Assembly (NCBI RefSeq): GCF_947654165.1
Contig: NZ_CANTKB010000017.1
Location: 9,860 to 73,859 of the forward strand
Source of the DNA: an uncultured Blautia sp.
Lineage (GTDB): Bacteria; Bacillota; Clostridia; Lachnospirales; Lachnospiraceae
DNA length: 64,000 nucleotides
Direction: 5' to 3'
The position numbers and the translations under genes are program-made. The notes under the pieces are model-generated. The model ran no database searches. It saw only the letters and a program-made list of their open reading frames with translations, and had not been told where the DNA came from. Below are positions 25,970 through 34,069 of the stretch, one piece after another (the first letter of the stretch is position 1; each line of letters begins with the position of its first letter).

Positions 25970-26212
25970 ATGTCTGTTTGTAAAGAATATGAAGAAGAAT
26001 TGTTATTTCTCCGGCACTGGCTGCTTTTCAGTTTGTCTGGAAAGAATTTAGAAGCTGTTATGAAAAAAATAGAAGAGGAGACAGGAGCAGAGCTCACTCT
26101 GGAACCGGGGAGGATGATTCCGCCGTTCATCAATAATGCTGCCTTTGACCTGGATGAGTCTGTACTGACAGACGCATTAGAATTTTTATTTCACATGGTC
26201 ACTGAACCTTGA
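25970..26212 (+). CDS. Small hypothetical acidic protein
   Basis: An 80-residue product, not recognised. It is acidic and Leu/Glu-rich (YEEELLFLRHWLLF, then KKIEEETGAEL), with an amphipathic N-terminal half and no membrane segment or signal peptide. ATG 25970 has AAAGGAAA upstream, and the gene starts 17 nt after nth, suggesting cotranscription. Its last 27 nt overlap the convergent xdhC gene. No function is proposed. Confidence 0.55.
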   Translation: MSVCKEYEEELLFLRHWLLFSLSGKNLEAVMKKIEEETGAELTLEPGRMIPPFINNAAFDLDESVLTDALEFLFHMVTEP

Positions 26213-27217
26213 ACGCTCCTGGATTAACTGACCTGCAATACTGATGGAGATTTCTGCAGGAGTCTCAGCCTGAATATCCAACCCGATAGGTGTAATGATC
26301 CGGCTGATTTCCTCTGCAGTAAATCCATCCTGCATAAGTTTCTTTTGTATGATTTCTTTTTTCTTACGGCTCCCCATAACCCCAATATAGTGGGCAGATG
26401 TCTGCAGCATCTGCTTCTGGATCACATAATCATATTCATGTCCACGGCTCATAATACAAACATAATCCTGTGGTTCCACAGACAGATACCGGGAAATCTT
26501 TGTAAAATCTCCTAAAATACATTGCTCTGCATCCGGAAACACCTGGGAATTGCAAAACATTTCCCGGTCATCATATACCACACACCGGAAATCAAGACGG
26601 CTCAATACAGGGACCAGAGCCTGAGCCACATGGCCGCCTCCAAAGATATAAACCCGCCCCTTTTGCACCAAAGGCTCACTGTAATACACATGTCCGTCTA
26701 TGGATACCTGCACTGCCTTGGTCAGCAGCAGAGGAGCCGGATTGGAAATATCCAGTCCAAGAAGTCCTTCCTTTTCCTGATAATAACCCGCCGCCCATGC
26801 AGTTTCATCTGTAATATCAAGAATCAGCCAACTGTTTTCATTTTTCTCCCAGTCTGAGAGAATTCTGGCACACAACTCATAGAATTCTTTATTTTCCCAG
26901 GAAATATACTGAAAAAATACCACCACATTTCCTCCGCATATCATGCCCAGATCGGCAACCTGATCGGTATTAAGCTGAAATCCTCTGGTATGGGAAGTTT
27001 TGGATACCAGCACTTCTCTGGCATGCTGCACCGACACATATTCCACATTTCCACCACCGATGGTTCCATAGGAAGTTCCGTCTTCCATTACCAGCATTTT
27101 GGAACCGGCTCCCCTGGGAGATGAGCCGGAGCTGGAAATGGTAGTGACAAATACAAAATCTTGTTTCCTGTCCATGCAGGATTTTGCCGTCTTAAATAAT
27201 TCTTTCATACTTTTCAT
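26186..27217 (-). CDS. XdhC/CoxI-family molybdenum-enzyme maturation protein
   Basis: XdhC proteins bind molybdenum cofactor and hand it, usually after sulfuration, to xanthine dehydrogenase-type enzymes. The 343-residue protein has the N-terminal family motif SSSGSSPRGAGSKMLV with GTIGGGNVEY (about 28-60) and a C-terminal Rossmann domain beginning VYIFGGGHVAQALVPVL (about 190-207), followed by VMGSRKKKEII. No molybdenum hydroxylase is in the window, so its client is elsewhere. It lies 30 nt downstream of the AraC gene and probably shares its transcript. Confidence 0.9.
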   Translation of the reverse strand: MKSMKELFKTAKSCMDRKQDFVFVTTISSSGSSPRGAGSKMLVMEDGTSYGTIGGGNVEYVSVQHAREVLVSKTSHTRGFQLNTDQVADLGMICGGNVVVFFQYISWENKEFYELCARILSDWEKNENSWLILDITDETAWAAGYYQEKEGLLGLDISNPAPLLLTKAVQVSIDGHVYYSEPLVQKGRVYIFGGGHVAQALVPVLSRLDFRCVVYDDREMFCNSQVFPDAEQCILGDFTKISRYLSVEPQDYVCIMSRGHEYDYVIQKQMLQTSAHYIGVMGSRKKKEIIQKKLMQDGFTAEEISRIITPIGLDIQAETPAEISISIAGQLIQERSRFSDHVK

Positions 27218-27247
27218 GGATTTTATCCTTCCTTTCCTGAATAATGA

Positions 27248-28132
27248 TTATAAATTCTGTCGATATTGTGTTGGGGTGCACCCCTTATATTTCTGAAACA
27301 TTTCCGCATAATAACTTGAGCTTTGAAACCCACAGGCCAGAGCAATCTCAGTGATGCTCATGCTTGTATCTGTCAAATAACGCATGCTCACCTCCAGACG
27401 GTAAGCATTTAAGAACTCCACCGGAGTTTTGTTCAGATACTTTCGAAAAATCTGACAGCATTTACTCCTGCATACATTCCCGGCTTCTGCGATTTCTTCC
27501 AAAGACAGCTTCCTGGTATATTGATGATGAATAAACGATACCATATTTCTCTGTGCAGGAAGATCCTGATCTGCAATTTTTTCATAGGTAAACAAATGCT
27601 CTTTTACAACCTGAAAAAGTGCGTACCAAAGCATAGGAAGCTTACCAATCGTCAGCAGTTCGTAACCGGATTCTTTTCGGCTGTAAGAATCATAAAGTTC
27701 ATCAAACAACCGGATGATCTCTGCCTCCCTGGCACAATCTCCTTGGAGATAAAGATAGGGCAATTGAGAATTCTGGGTAATGGGATATACATATTTTTCC
27801 AAAAGTTCCTGATTGGTCGTGATCAGCTGCAGCCGAAAGACCACACATAAGAAACTGCAGTCTGTTTTATCTTCGGAATATCCATAATGTATTTGCCTGG
27901 AATTTACAAAAAGAGCATCGCCCTCCCGGATATGCAGTTTTTCCCCGTTGATATTATATGTCATATAGCCCTGGTAAGACCGGATATACTCTACATCCTC
28001 ATGCCAATGACACAGCCCCTCCATATTTTCATACTGTGTAAGCCGCCGTTTTCTGATATAGAACGGGATGTTGGGATTATTATAATGGACAATCTCTGAA
28101 TCGTCTTTCAATATATGGATACTATTCACCAT
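27248..28132 (-). CDS. AraC-family transcriptional regulator
   Basis: A 294-residue regulator with an N-terminal cupin effector domain (HWHEDVEYIRSYQGYMTYNINGE-type beta barrel, about 40-100, including HIREGDALFVNSRQIHYG) and two C-terminal helix-turn-helix motifs (KLSLEEIAEAGNVCRSKCCQIF and SMSITEIALACGFQSSSYYAEMF, partial quotes). Such regulators usually sense a sugar or small aromatic ligand. It is divergent from the acetyltransferase-MATE pair and precedes xdhC in the same direction. GGGAGGGAGG is its ribosome site. Confidence 0.93.
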   Translation of the reverse strand: MVNSIHILKDDSEIVHYNNPNIPFYIRKRRLTQYENMEGLCHWHEDVEYIRSYQGYMTYNINGEKLHIREGDALFVNSRQIHYGYSEDKTDCSFLCVVFRLQLITTNQELLEKYVYPITQNSQLPYLYLQGDCAREAEIIRLFDELYDSYSRKESGYELLTIGKLPMLWYALFQVVKEHLFTYEKIADQDLPAQRNMVSFIHHQYTRKLSLEEIAEAGNVCRSKCCQIFRKYLNKTPVEFLNAYRLEVSMRYLTDTSMSITEIALACGFQSSSYYAEMFQKYKGCTPTQYRQNL

Positions 28133-28157
28133 CCTCCCTCCCTTTCAAATACGATTG

Positions 28158-28214
28158 TTATAATAATAACTCAAATACTGATTGAATCCATTGAAAAAAC
28201 ATACTATTATTATA
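28158..28214. promoter_or_regulatory. Divergent promoter region araC / acetyltransferase
   Basis: For the rightward genes TTGAAT (28182-28187) and TATTAT (28205-28210) are 17 bp apart. The region is symmetric: TATAATAATA (about 28160-28169) is the exact reverse complement of TATTATTATA (28205-28214), providing an AT-rich -10-like element in each direction. The AraC protein probably acts between them. Confidence 0.6.
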
Positions 28215-28254
28215 CCTAAAGAAAGAAAATTGTAAACAAGAAAGGAACTGAAAC

Positions 28255-28881
28255 ATGGATAATATTACACGCAGGGACAGAGAACTCCCATACATATCAG
28301 ATGAATCTATATTTGAAGAACAAAAGGTCACCAGAAAACTTCTTGGAAAATTTAACACCACAGATCCTTCTGATTTCGATACGCTTAGTGAAATCTTAAA
28401 ACAGATCATCCGTGGCTCTCAGAAAAATGTGATGATCGTTCCGCCTTTTTACTGCGATTATGGAACCCACATTGAAGTAGGAGATAACTTCTTTGCCAAT
28501 TATAATTGTACCATTCTGGATGTTGCTCCTGTAAAGATCGGAAAAAACGTATTATTTGGCCCAAACGTATCACTTTACACAGCCGGTCATCCTTTGCATC
28601 CCGTTTCCAGAAACTCCATGTATGAATACGGCATTTCAATCACCATTGGAGACAATGTGTGGCTTGGCGGAAATGTAGTCGTAACACCTGGTGTACACAT
28701 TGGAAATAATGTTGTGATCGGTGCAGGCAGCGTAGTGACCAAAGATATTCCTGACAATATGATCGCAGCAGGAAATCCCTGCCGTGTCATTCGTGAGATC
28801 ACGGATGCGGATAAGAAATTTTACTATAAAGACCGGGAATTTGATGAAGAAGCATGGGCAAAGATCCAGGAAATGGACTGA
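28255..28881 (+). CDS. Maltose/galactoside O-acetyltransferase family protein
   Basis: A 208-residue hexapeptide-repeat acetyltransferase of the Maa/LacA/NodL type, which transfers acetyl from acetyl-CoA to sugars. It has the N-terminal helical Mac domain (about 5-60), then left-handed beta-helix repeats with the active-site His in SLYTAGHPLHPVSRN (about residue 110), and the C-terminal IGNNVVIGAGSVVTKDIPDN. Normal length. It starts the rightward transcript divergent from araC; a MATE gene follows after 6 nt. Confidence 0.93.
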   Translation: MDNITRRDRELPYISDESIFEEQKVTRKLLGKFNTTDPSDFDTLSEILKQIIRGSQKNVMIVPPFYCDYGTHIEVGDNFFANYNCTILDVAPVKIGKNVLFGPNVSLYTAGHPLHPVSRNSMYEYGISITIGDNVWLGGNVVVTPGVHIGNNVVIGAGSVVTKDIPDNMIAAGNPCRVIREITDADKKFYYKDREFDEEAWAKIQEMD

Positions 28882-28887
28882 CAAGAT

Positions 28888-30240
28888 ATGAGTGACAAAA
28901 AACAATTTTATAAACAATTGTTTGCTCTGGTGCTTCCCATAGCTTTTCAGAACTTCATGAATGCAGCAGTCAGTGCTTCTGATGCTCTGATGCTCGGAGT
29001 GCTCAACCAGGAATCTCTGTCTGCTGTTTCTCTGGCGAGCCAGATTTCTTTTGTACAACAGCTTTTCTTGGTTGCTCTGACCATCGGAACAACGATTCTG
29101 GCTGCCCAGTACTGGGGGAAAGGGGACAGAAGAGCAGTATCCAGGATTTTTTCTCATGTGCTCCGCATCTCTGTGGCCATCTCCATGGTGTTTTTCCTGA
29201 CAACCCTGTTTTTTCCAGAGTTCCTGATGAAGATTTTCACACCAGAGCAGCCATTGATTGAAAAAGGCTGCGAATATCTCCGGGTTGTAGGGATTTCCTA
29301 TCTGCTTTCCGGTATATCACAGATTTATCTGTGCATCCTGAAAAACACGGGAAAAACACTCCAAAGTACTTTCATTGGTTCGTTTGCAATGGTATTGAAT
29401 ATTGTCTTGAATGCTGTATTTATTTATGGAATCGGTCCGGTTCCTTCCCTTGGCATTACAGGTGCCGCACTGGCAACCGTGATTTCTCGTTTTGTTGAAT
29501 TGTCCTGGGCACTGGCTGATTCCAGCGTCTCGGAAAGAATACGCCCAGAGATTTCCTCTCTGCTTCATCCGGATAAACTTCTGGCAGGAGATTTCTGGAA
29601 ATATACTCTGCCTGTACTTGGCAATGAGCTTGCCTGGGGGATTGGATTCACCATGTATTCTGTCATTATGGGGCACTTGGGAAATGATGCAGTTGCAGCA
29701 AATTCCATTGCCACCATTGTGAAAAACATCATTGCCTGTGTTTGCCTTGGCATTGGCAGCGGCGGCGGTATCCTGGTTGGAAACGAACTTGGAAAGGGTG
29801 CCCTGGAACAGGCGAAAGCCTATGGAGACCGGCTCTTTTCCCTGTGTATCGCAGCGGGAGTTGTCTCTGCCATTGTTCTCTTGGCTTGCAGCCCAATCAT
29901 TGTACATTACGCAAATTTAAGCCCTACAGCACATCATTATCTGCAGGGTATGCTTTACCTGTGCAGCTACTATATGGTAGGTAAATCCATCAATGCCACT
30001 GTCATTGCAGGAATCTTCTGTGCCGGAGGAGATTCCAGGTTCGGACTGATCTGCGATACCGTAAATATGTGGTGCTTCATTGTCCCGGCAGCAGCGGCGG
30101 CAGCCTTTGTCCTTCATCTCCCTGTGCTTTGGGTATTTGCCATTATCAACTTAGATGAAGTCAGTAAACTTCCTGCTGTGATTCATCATTATCGAAAGTA
30201 TCAATGGGTCAAAGATTTAACCAGGCAGACATCACCCTGA
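28888..30240 (+). CDS. MATE-family efflux transporter (second copy)
   Basis: A 450-residue, 12-helix antiporter in two homologous halves: LVLPIAFQNFMNAAVSASDALMLG at helix 1 (with Ser-Asp in place of Val-Asp) and YTLPVLGNELAWGIGF starting the second half. It is only distantly similar to the MATE at 6.95 kb, so it is not a recent duplicate. It starts 6 nt after the acetyltransferase and is presumably in the same AraC-controlled unit; the pairing hints at modification plus export of a compound (inference). Confidence 0.92.
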   Translation: MSDKKQFYKQLFALVLPIAFQNFMNAAVSASDALMLGVLNQESLSAVSLASQISFVQQLFLVALTIGTTILAAQYWGKGDRRAVSRIFSHVLRISVAISMVFFLTTLFFPEFLMKIFTPEQPLIEKGCEYLRVVGISYLLSGISQIYLCILKNTGKTLQSTFIGSFAMVLNIVLNAVFIYGIGPVPSLGITGAALATVISRFVELSWALADSSVSERIRPEISSLLHPDKLLAGDFWKYTLPVLGNELAWGIGFTMYSVIMGHLGNDAVAANSIATIVKNIIACVCLGIGSGGGILVGNELGKGALEQAKAYGDRLFSLCIAAGVVSAIVLLACSPIIVHYANLSPTAHHYLQGMLYLCSYYMVGKSINATVIAGIFCAGGDSRFGLICDTVNMWCFIVPAAAAAAFVLHLPVLWVFAIINLDEVSKLPAVIHHYRKYQWVKDLTRQTSP

Positions 30241-30297
30241 CTGTTCTGCCTGGTCATGTTACCTGGACTGAATAAAAAGGAGAGTGTTCTAAATCAT

Positions 30298-30882
30298 ATG
30301 ATACCAACAAGAGAAGAAGCCTTTTCATTATTAAATGAATCTTACCGTATGAATCCAGGACCGTGGAAAGATCATTCGATCGTGACGGCTCAATGTGCCT
30401 ATAAAATCGCATCGTATTGCCCTGATCTGGACGAAAACAATGCCTTTATTTTCGGTCTGCTTCATGATATCGGAAGACGCTTTGGTTTTTCCTATATTCG
30501 CCACATCCTGGACGGCTATCTGTACCTGATGTCACTGGGATACGAAGAAGCTGCCAAAATCAGCATTACACATTCTTTTTCTGTCAAGAACATGAACGTT
30601 TATGTGGGAGAATGGGATGTGAGCCCGGAAGAATTACAGCAGATTCAAAAACTGCTGGATACCTATAAATATGATGATTATGACAGGCTGATACAGGTCT
30701 GTGATTCCATTGCCATGCCAAACGGGCCCGTTGACATGATAACCCGTATGGAGGATGTAAAAAAACGCTACGGAGGATATCCGGAAAATAAATGGAAAAA
30801 GAATCTGATGTTAAAAGATTATTTTGAAGACAAAATCCAGATGCCTTTAAAAGAACTTTTTAATACCTTCAGCATCAGATAA
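30298..30882 (+). CDS. HD-domain protein
   Basis: A 194-residue HD-superfamily phosphohydrolase-like protein: DHSIVTAQCAYKIA supplies the first His (about residue 25), GLLHDIGRR the HD pair (about 56-57), and KISITHSF a later His. Such proteins hydrolyse nucleotides or other phosphate esters; the substrate is not evident. ATG 30298 is the only sensible start, but the AAGGAG is about 15 nt upstream, which is long. It follows the MATE gene by 57 bp and may be cotranscribed. Confidence 0.85.
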   Translation: MIPTREEAFSLLNESYRMNPGPWKDHSIVTAQCAYKIASYCPDLDENNAFIFGLLHDIGRRFGFSYIRHILDGYLYLMSLGYEEAAKISITHSFSVKNMNVYVGEWDVSPEELQQIQKLLDTYKYDDYDRLIQVCDSIAMPNGPVDMITRMEDVKKRYGGYPENKWKKNLMLKDYFEDKIQMPLKELFNTFSIR

Positions 30883-30884
30883 AA

Positions 30885-30930
30885 AGCAAACTCCATGAAT
30901 GAAAGAAAGAGTGTGTTTTTTCGTTTTTAG
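30885..30930 (+). terminator. Weak terminator candidate after the HD gene
   Basis: GCAAACTC can pair with GAGTGTG (one A-G mismatch) and is followed by TTTTTTCGTTTTT. The stem is imperfect, so confidence is limited. Confidence 0.45.
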
Positions 30931-30950
30931 TTTAGCGGACAAATACAGAT

Positions 30951-30981
30951 TTAACCGAAAAACTATAGCTTTTTTTCTGAT
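30951..30981 (+). other. difSL-like candidate chromosome-dimer-resolution site
   Basis: The core CCGAAAAACTATA (30955-30967) is preceded by ATTTAA and followed by a T-rich arm. As I remember it, the streptococcal/lactococcal difSL site has the same 13 bases, preceded by ATTTTT and followed by ATTTTC, and also lies just upstream of xerS. Here the site is 59 bp before a XerS-like recombinase gene, at the point where gene orientation converges. The right arm matches less well than the left and centre. Function is inferred, not shown. Confidence 0.65.
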
Positions 30982-31026
30982 TCTGTGGTAAACTACTCTC
31001 AAAATCAAGTTTTTGGAGGTCTTCCT

Positions 31027-32085
31027 ATGGCAAAGCCTATTACATACCGTGAACAAGAAAAATTAGAAAATACCGTGAAACTCCGTGAATTTCTTACAGA
31101 GCTTCCTCCATACGTCAAGGATTATTTCCGTGCCAAAGAACCCACCACATCAGACAAGACCCGTTTGTCCTATGCATATGATCTGCGGGTGTTTTTTCGG
31201 TTTTTACAGGAAACAAATCCTGCTTTACAGGAAAAACCCATGGCTGATATTTCTATTCAGGATTTATCTCTGTTGCAGCCCGTGGACTTTGAAGAATTTC
31301 AGGAATACCTGAAGGCCTATCAATCCTCAGATCAGAAACTGGAAACCAATTCCCGTACAGGAATTGCCAGAAAAATGTCCTGTTTACGGAGTTTTTATGA
31401 TTATCTGTGCAAACGCCAACTTTTACAGTCAAATCCTGTACGCCTTGTCGATATGCCAAAAATCAAAGAAAAAGCCATTATTCAATTAGATCCAGACGAG
31501 GTAGCCAGTCTGTTAGATTACATTGAAAATTACGGTAAAAATCTTACGGGCGTTCAGCTTTATCACTATAACAAGCAAAAGTACCGTGATATTGCTATTG
31601 TTACTCTCCTGCTCGGAACAGGTGTTCGTGTGTCTGAATTAGTAGGTTTGAATATTTCGGATGTAGATTTCAAAAATAACGGCATCCGTATCCTCCGAAA
31701 AGGAGGAAATGAAATGATTGTTTATTTCGGTTCCGAAGTGGAACAGGCTCTAAAGGACTACCTGGAGCTTTCCCGAACTGCAATCACTCCTGTTGCCGGA
31801 CATGAAGATGCTCTCTTTCTCTCCGGCCAGCGAAAACGTATCAGTGTGGATGCGGTAGAAAAAATGGTAAAAAAATATGCTTCTGCCGTTTCTGTCAAGA
31901 CTATTACCCCGCACAAACTTCGAAGCACCTACGGAACCGCTCTGTACCGAGAAACCGGGGACATTTATCTGGTAGCTGATGTTTTAGGACACTCAGATGT
32001 CAATACCACCAAAAAACATTACGCAAAATTAAGCGATGAACGCCGCAGAGCCGCTTCCAAAGCTGTAATTTTACGTGAAAAATAA
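31027..32085 (+). CDS. xerS: XerS-like tyrosine recombinase
   Basis: A 352-residue site-specific recombinase (streptococcal XerS is about 356 aa). It has an N-terminal SAM-like DNA-binding domain (LPPYVKDYF, about 26-34, resembling the XerS start) and a complete catalytic set: Arg201 in GTGVRVSEL, Lys225 in RKGG, His296 and Arg299 in TPHKLRS, His322 in LGHSDVNTT and nucleophile Tyr332. DAVEKMVKKY also resembles XerS. No excisionase, relaxase or flanking repeats accompany it and its neighbours are housekeeping genes, so a chromosomal resolvase fits better than an integrase. ATG 31027 follows TTGGAGG. Confidence 0.82.
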   Translation: MAKPITYREQEKLENTVKLREFLTELPPYVKDYFRAKEPTTSDKTRLSYAYDLRVFFRFLQETNPALQEKPMADISIQDLSLLQPVDFEEFQEYLKAYQSSDQKLETNSRTGIARKMSCLRSFYDYLCKRQLLQSNPVRLVDMPKIKEKAIIQLDPDEVASLLDYIENYGKNLTGVQLYHYNKQKYRDIAIVTLLLGTGVRVSELVGLNISDVDFKNNGIRILRKGGNEMIVYFGSEVEQALKDYLELSRTAITPVAGHEDALFLSGQRKRISVDAVEKMVKKYASAVSVKTITPHKLRSTYGTALYRETGDIYLVADVLGHSDVNTTKKHYAKLSDERRRAASKAVILREK

Positions 32086-32092
32086 CATGAAA

Positions 32093-32137
32093 AAATCCAC
32101 TGTTTTTACGCAAAAAACAAGTAAAAACAGTGGATTT
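32093..32137. terminator. Bidirectional terminator at the convergence point
   Basis: AAATCCACTGTTTTTAC (32093-32109) pairs perfectly over 17 bp with GTAAAAACAGTGGATTT (32121-32137). On the minus strand it is followed by TTTTTT, ending dtd transcripts well; on the plus strand the tail is weaker. It separates the rightward and leftward gene arrays. Confidence 0.93.
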
Positions 32138-32150
32138 AAGTCTTCCCATA

Positions 32151-32603
32151 TTATGACTGAAACGTCTGATCATCCAATATAATGGTAAACGGTCCTTCGT
32201 TTATTAAAGATACTTTCATTAATGCCCCAAAAGTTCCTGTCTGCACTACCGGAACATATTCTTTTACCTTTTCCACCATATATTCATAGAGTTCCTCCGC
32301 TTTATCCGGTTCACCGGCTTCAAAAAAGCTTGGTCTGTTTCCCTTTTTACAATTGGCATACAGGGTAAACTGGGATACCAGAAGTACCTCTCCATCTACA
32401 TCTGCCAGGGAAAGATTTGTCTTCCCATTTTCATCTGCAAAAATTCGAAGGTTTATCATTTTTTTAATAAACTTATCTGCGATTTCCCTGGTATCTTCTT
32501 TTCCGATACCTACCAGGACCAAAAAGCCCTTCTGAATCTTCCCCACACAGCTTCCTTCTACTTCTACAGATGCACTGCTGACTTTCTGAATCACTAATTT
32601 CAT
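32151..32603 (-). CDS. dtd: D-aminoacyl-tRNA deacylase
   Basis: Hydrolyses D-aminoacyl-tRNAs and glycyl-tRNA(Ala), a translation quality-control step. The 150-residue protein has the family start MKLVIQKVSSASVEVEG, LLVSQFTLYANCKKGNRPSF with the SQFTL active-site motif (about residue 78), and the cis Gly-Pro in NEGPFTIILD. Normal length. It overlaps the upstream permease stop by 4 nt and ends at the strong terminator. Confidence 0.95.
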   Translation of the reverse strand: MKLVIQKVSSASVEVEGSCVGKIQKGFLVLVGIGKEDTREIADKFIKKMINLRIFADENGKTNLSLADVDGEVLLVSQFTLYANCKKGNRPSFFEAGEPDKAEELYEYMVEKVKEYVPVVQTGTFGALMKVSLINEGPFTIILDDQTFQS

Positions 32604-33907
32604 TTTTTCTCATCCTCTTCTTTTTCGTCTTTATTACGTTCTATATCCATTCCGCTTTTGTCTACTGCAAAATCTACCGGGTGCAAATTCTCGGGATCCA
32701 TATAATCCATATGCGTATAGACATTCTCATCCATGGGCATAGATTTCTGACGCAAATTATATGCACGGAAGGTCTTGATTCCTGCCATAATAATTGCTAA
32801 TGTAGGAACTCCGATAATCATGCCCGGAATTCCCATAATTCCGCCAAAAAGCAAAATTGCCACAATAACCATAAAACTGGAGAGACCTGTGGAATTTCCG
32901 AGAATCTTGGGACCCAGGATATTTCCATCAAACTGCTGCAGCAATAAAATAAAAATCAGGAAATACAAACACTGTACCGGATTTACCATAAGAATGATAA
33001 AGGCTGTAGGGATTGCCCCGAGATAAGGACCAAAAAACGGAATGACATTCGTCACACCTACTACAACACTGACCAGCATTGCATACGGTGTTCCTATGAT
33101 CTTGGTTCCCACATAACATAAAATACCAATAATAATCGAATCTACAATTTTTCCAATAATAAAACCGATAAAGGTTCTGTGGGCAAACCGGACTCCCTTT
33201 ACCACATTGTTGGCATGCTCCGTACTCAGAAACGCATACACAAACATCTTAGACTGAGTCACAAACTCTTCTTTTCCTGCCATAAGATAAATGGAAATAA
33301 TCAGTCCGATCAACAGGTTTTTAATAAATACCAGAGTTCCGAACACTCCTGTGCTCAAGTGCTGCAGAATCGACTTCAACTGCGGAAGAATCTGTACATT
33401 CAAAAATGTTTCCAGCTTAGGAGAATACTGCTCAATGTAAGAAAACACAGTGCTTTCCCACTCCGGATTATCTTTCAGCAAGGATTCCAGCCAATGACGG
33501 ATATTCTGAAAATATCTTGGAGAGTCATTGATAATACTGATAATACTTTCAATAATGCTGGGCATGATCATGGAAATCAGAGAGTAAATGATCAGCCCTC
33601 CAAAAATCAAGGCAAATACAATGCTGACATACCGAACAAACTTCTTCTGTCCTTTACTTGGATGAATATGCCTTTTTCCGATCAGATATCTGTAAAAATG
33701 CCTTTCCTGAAAATTCACAATAGGAATCAGTAAATAAGCGATCACTAATCCGCAAATAACCGGCATCATAATAGATATCAGTTTACGAAATGTGCCAAAC
33801 ACAACCTCCATGCGAAAAAGCAGGAAATAAAATAACATACTGGCACTGACAACGCCAAAAGCGGTAAGCCCCCAATATAAATACTTATTTTTCCAATGAA
33901 ACTTCAT
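32600..33907 (-). CDS. AI-2E family transporter (PerM/YdiK-like)
   Basis: A 435-residue membrane protein with about eight helices: two at the N-terminus, one near 75-97, then a cluster around 200-360 containing GVTNVIPFFGPYLGAIPTAF, the hallmark of the family, followed by LQQFDGNILGPKILGNSTGLS. The cytosolic tail is long and highly charged (KDEKEEDEKK end). Members export autoinducer-2 or act as Na+/H+ antiporters; the exact role cannot be assigned. It is first in an operon with dtd; a -10-like TATACT lies about 50 bp upstream. Confidence 0.9.
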   Translation of the reverse strand: MKFHWKNKYLYWGLTAFGVVSASMLFYFLLFRMEVVFGTFRKLISIMMPVICGLVIAYLLIPIVNFQERHFYRYLIGKRHIHPSKGQKKFVRYVSIVFALIFGGLIIYSLISMIMPSIIESIISIINDSPRYFQNIRHWLESLLKDNPEWESTVFSYIEQYSPKLETFLNVQILPQLKSILQHLSTGVFGTLVFIKNLLIGLIISIYLMAGKEEFVTQSKMFVYAFLSTEHANNVVKGVRFAHRTFIGFIIGKIVDSIIIGILCYVGTKIIGTPYAMLVSVVVGVTNVIPFFGPYLGAIPTAFIILMVNPVQCLYFLIFILLLQQFDGNILGPKILGNSTGLSSFMVIVAILLFGGIMGIPGMIIGVPTLAIIMAGIKTFRAYNLRQKSMPMDENVYTHMDYMDPENLHPVDFAVDKSGMDIERNKDEKEEDEKK

Positions 33908-34069
33908 GTCACAACTACGCTCCTCTTCTTTTCCATATAACTTCTTTGTAGTATAACACGAATCAGAAGGTTTGTGTTGGGAATCGCAGAAAAATCTTTC
34001 TTTTTTTTTCTTTCTGTGCTATGATTCAAACGGTTATAAATTTATTTACTCGGAAGGATTTAATTGCCA

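Noticed and set aside
31027..32085. Tyrosine recombinase as the integrase of a mobile element
   Set aside because: No excisionase, relaxase, replication or cargo genes, no direct repeats or tRNA attachment site, and ordinary housekeeping neighbours (HD protein, dtd). A chromosomal XerS-like role fits better.
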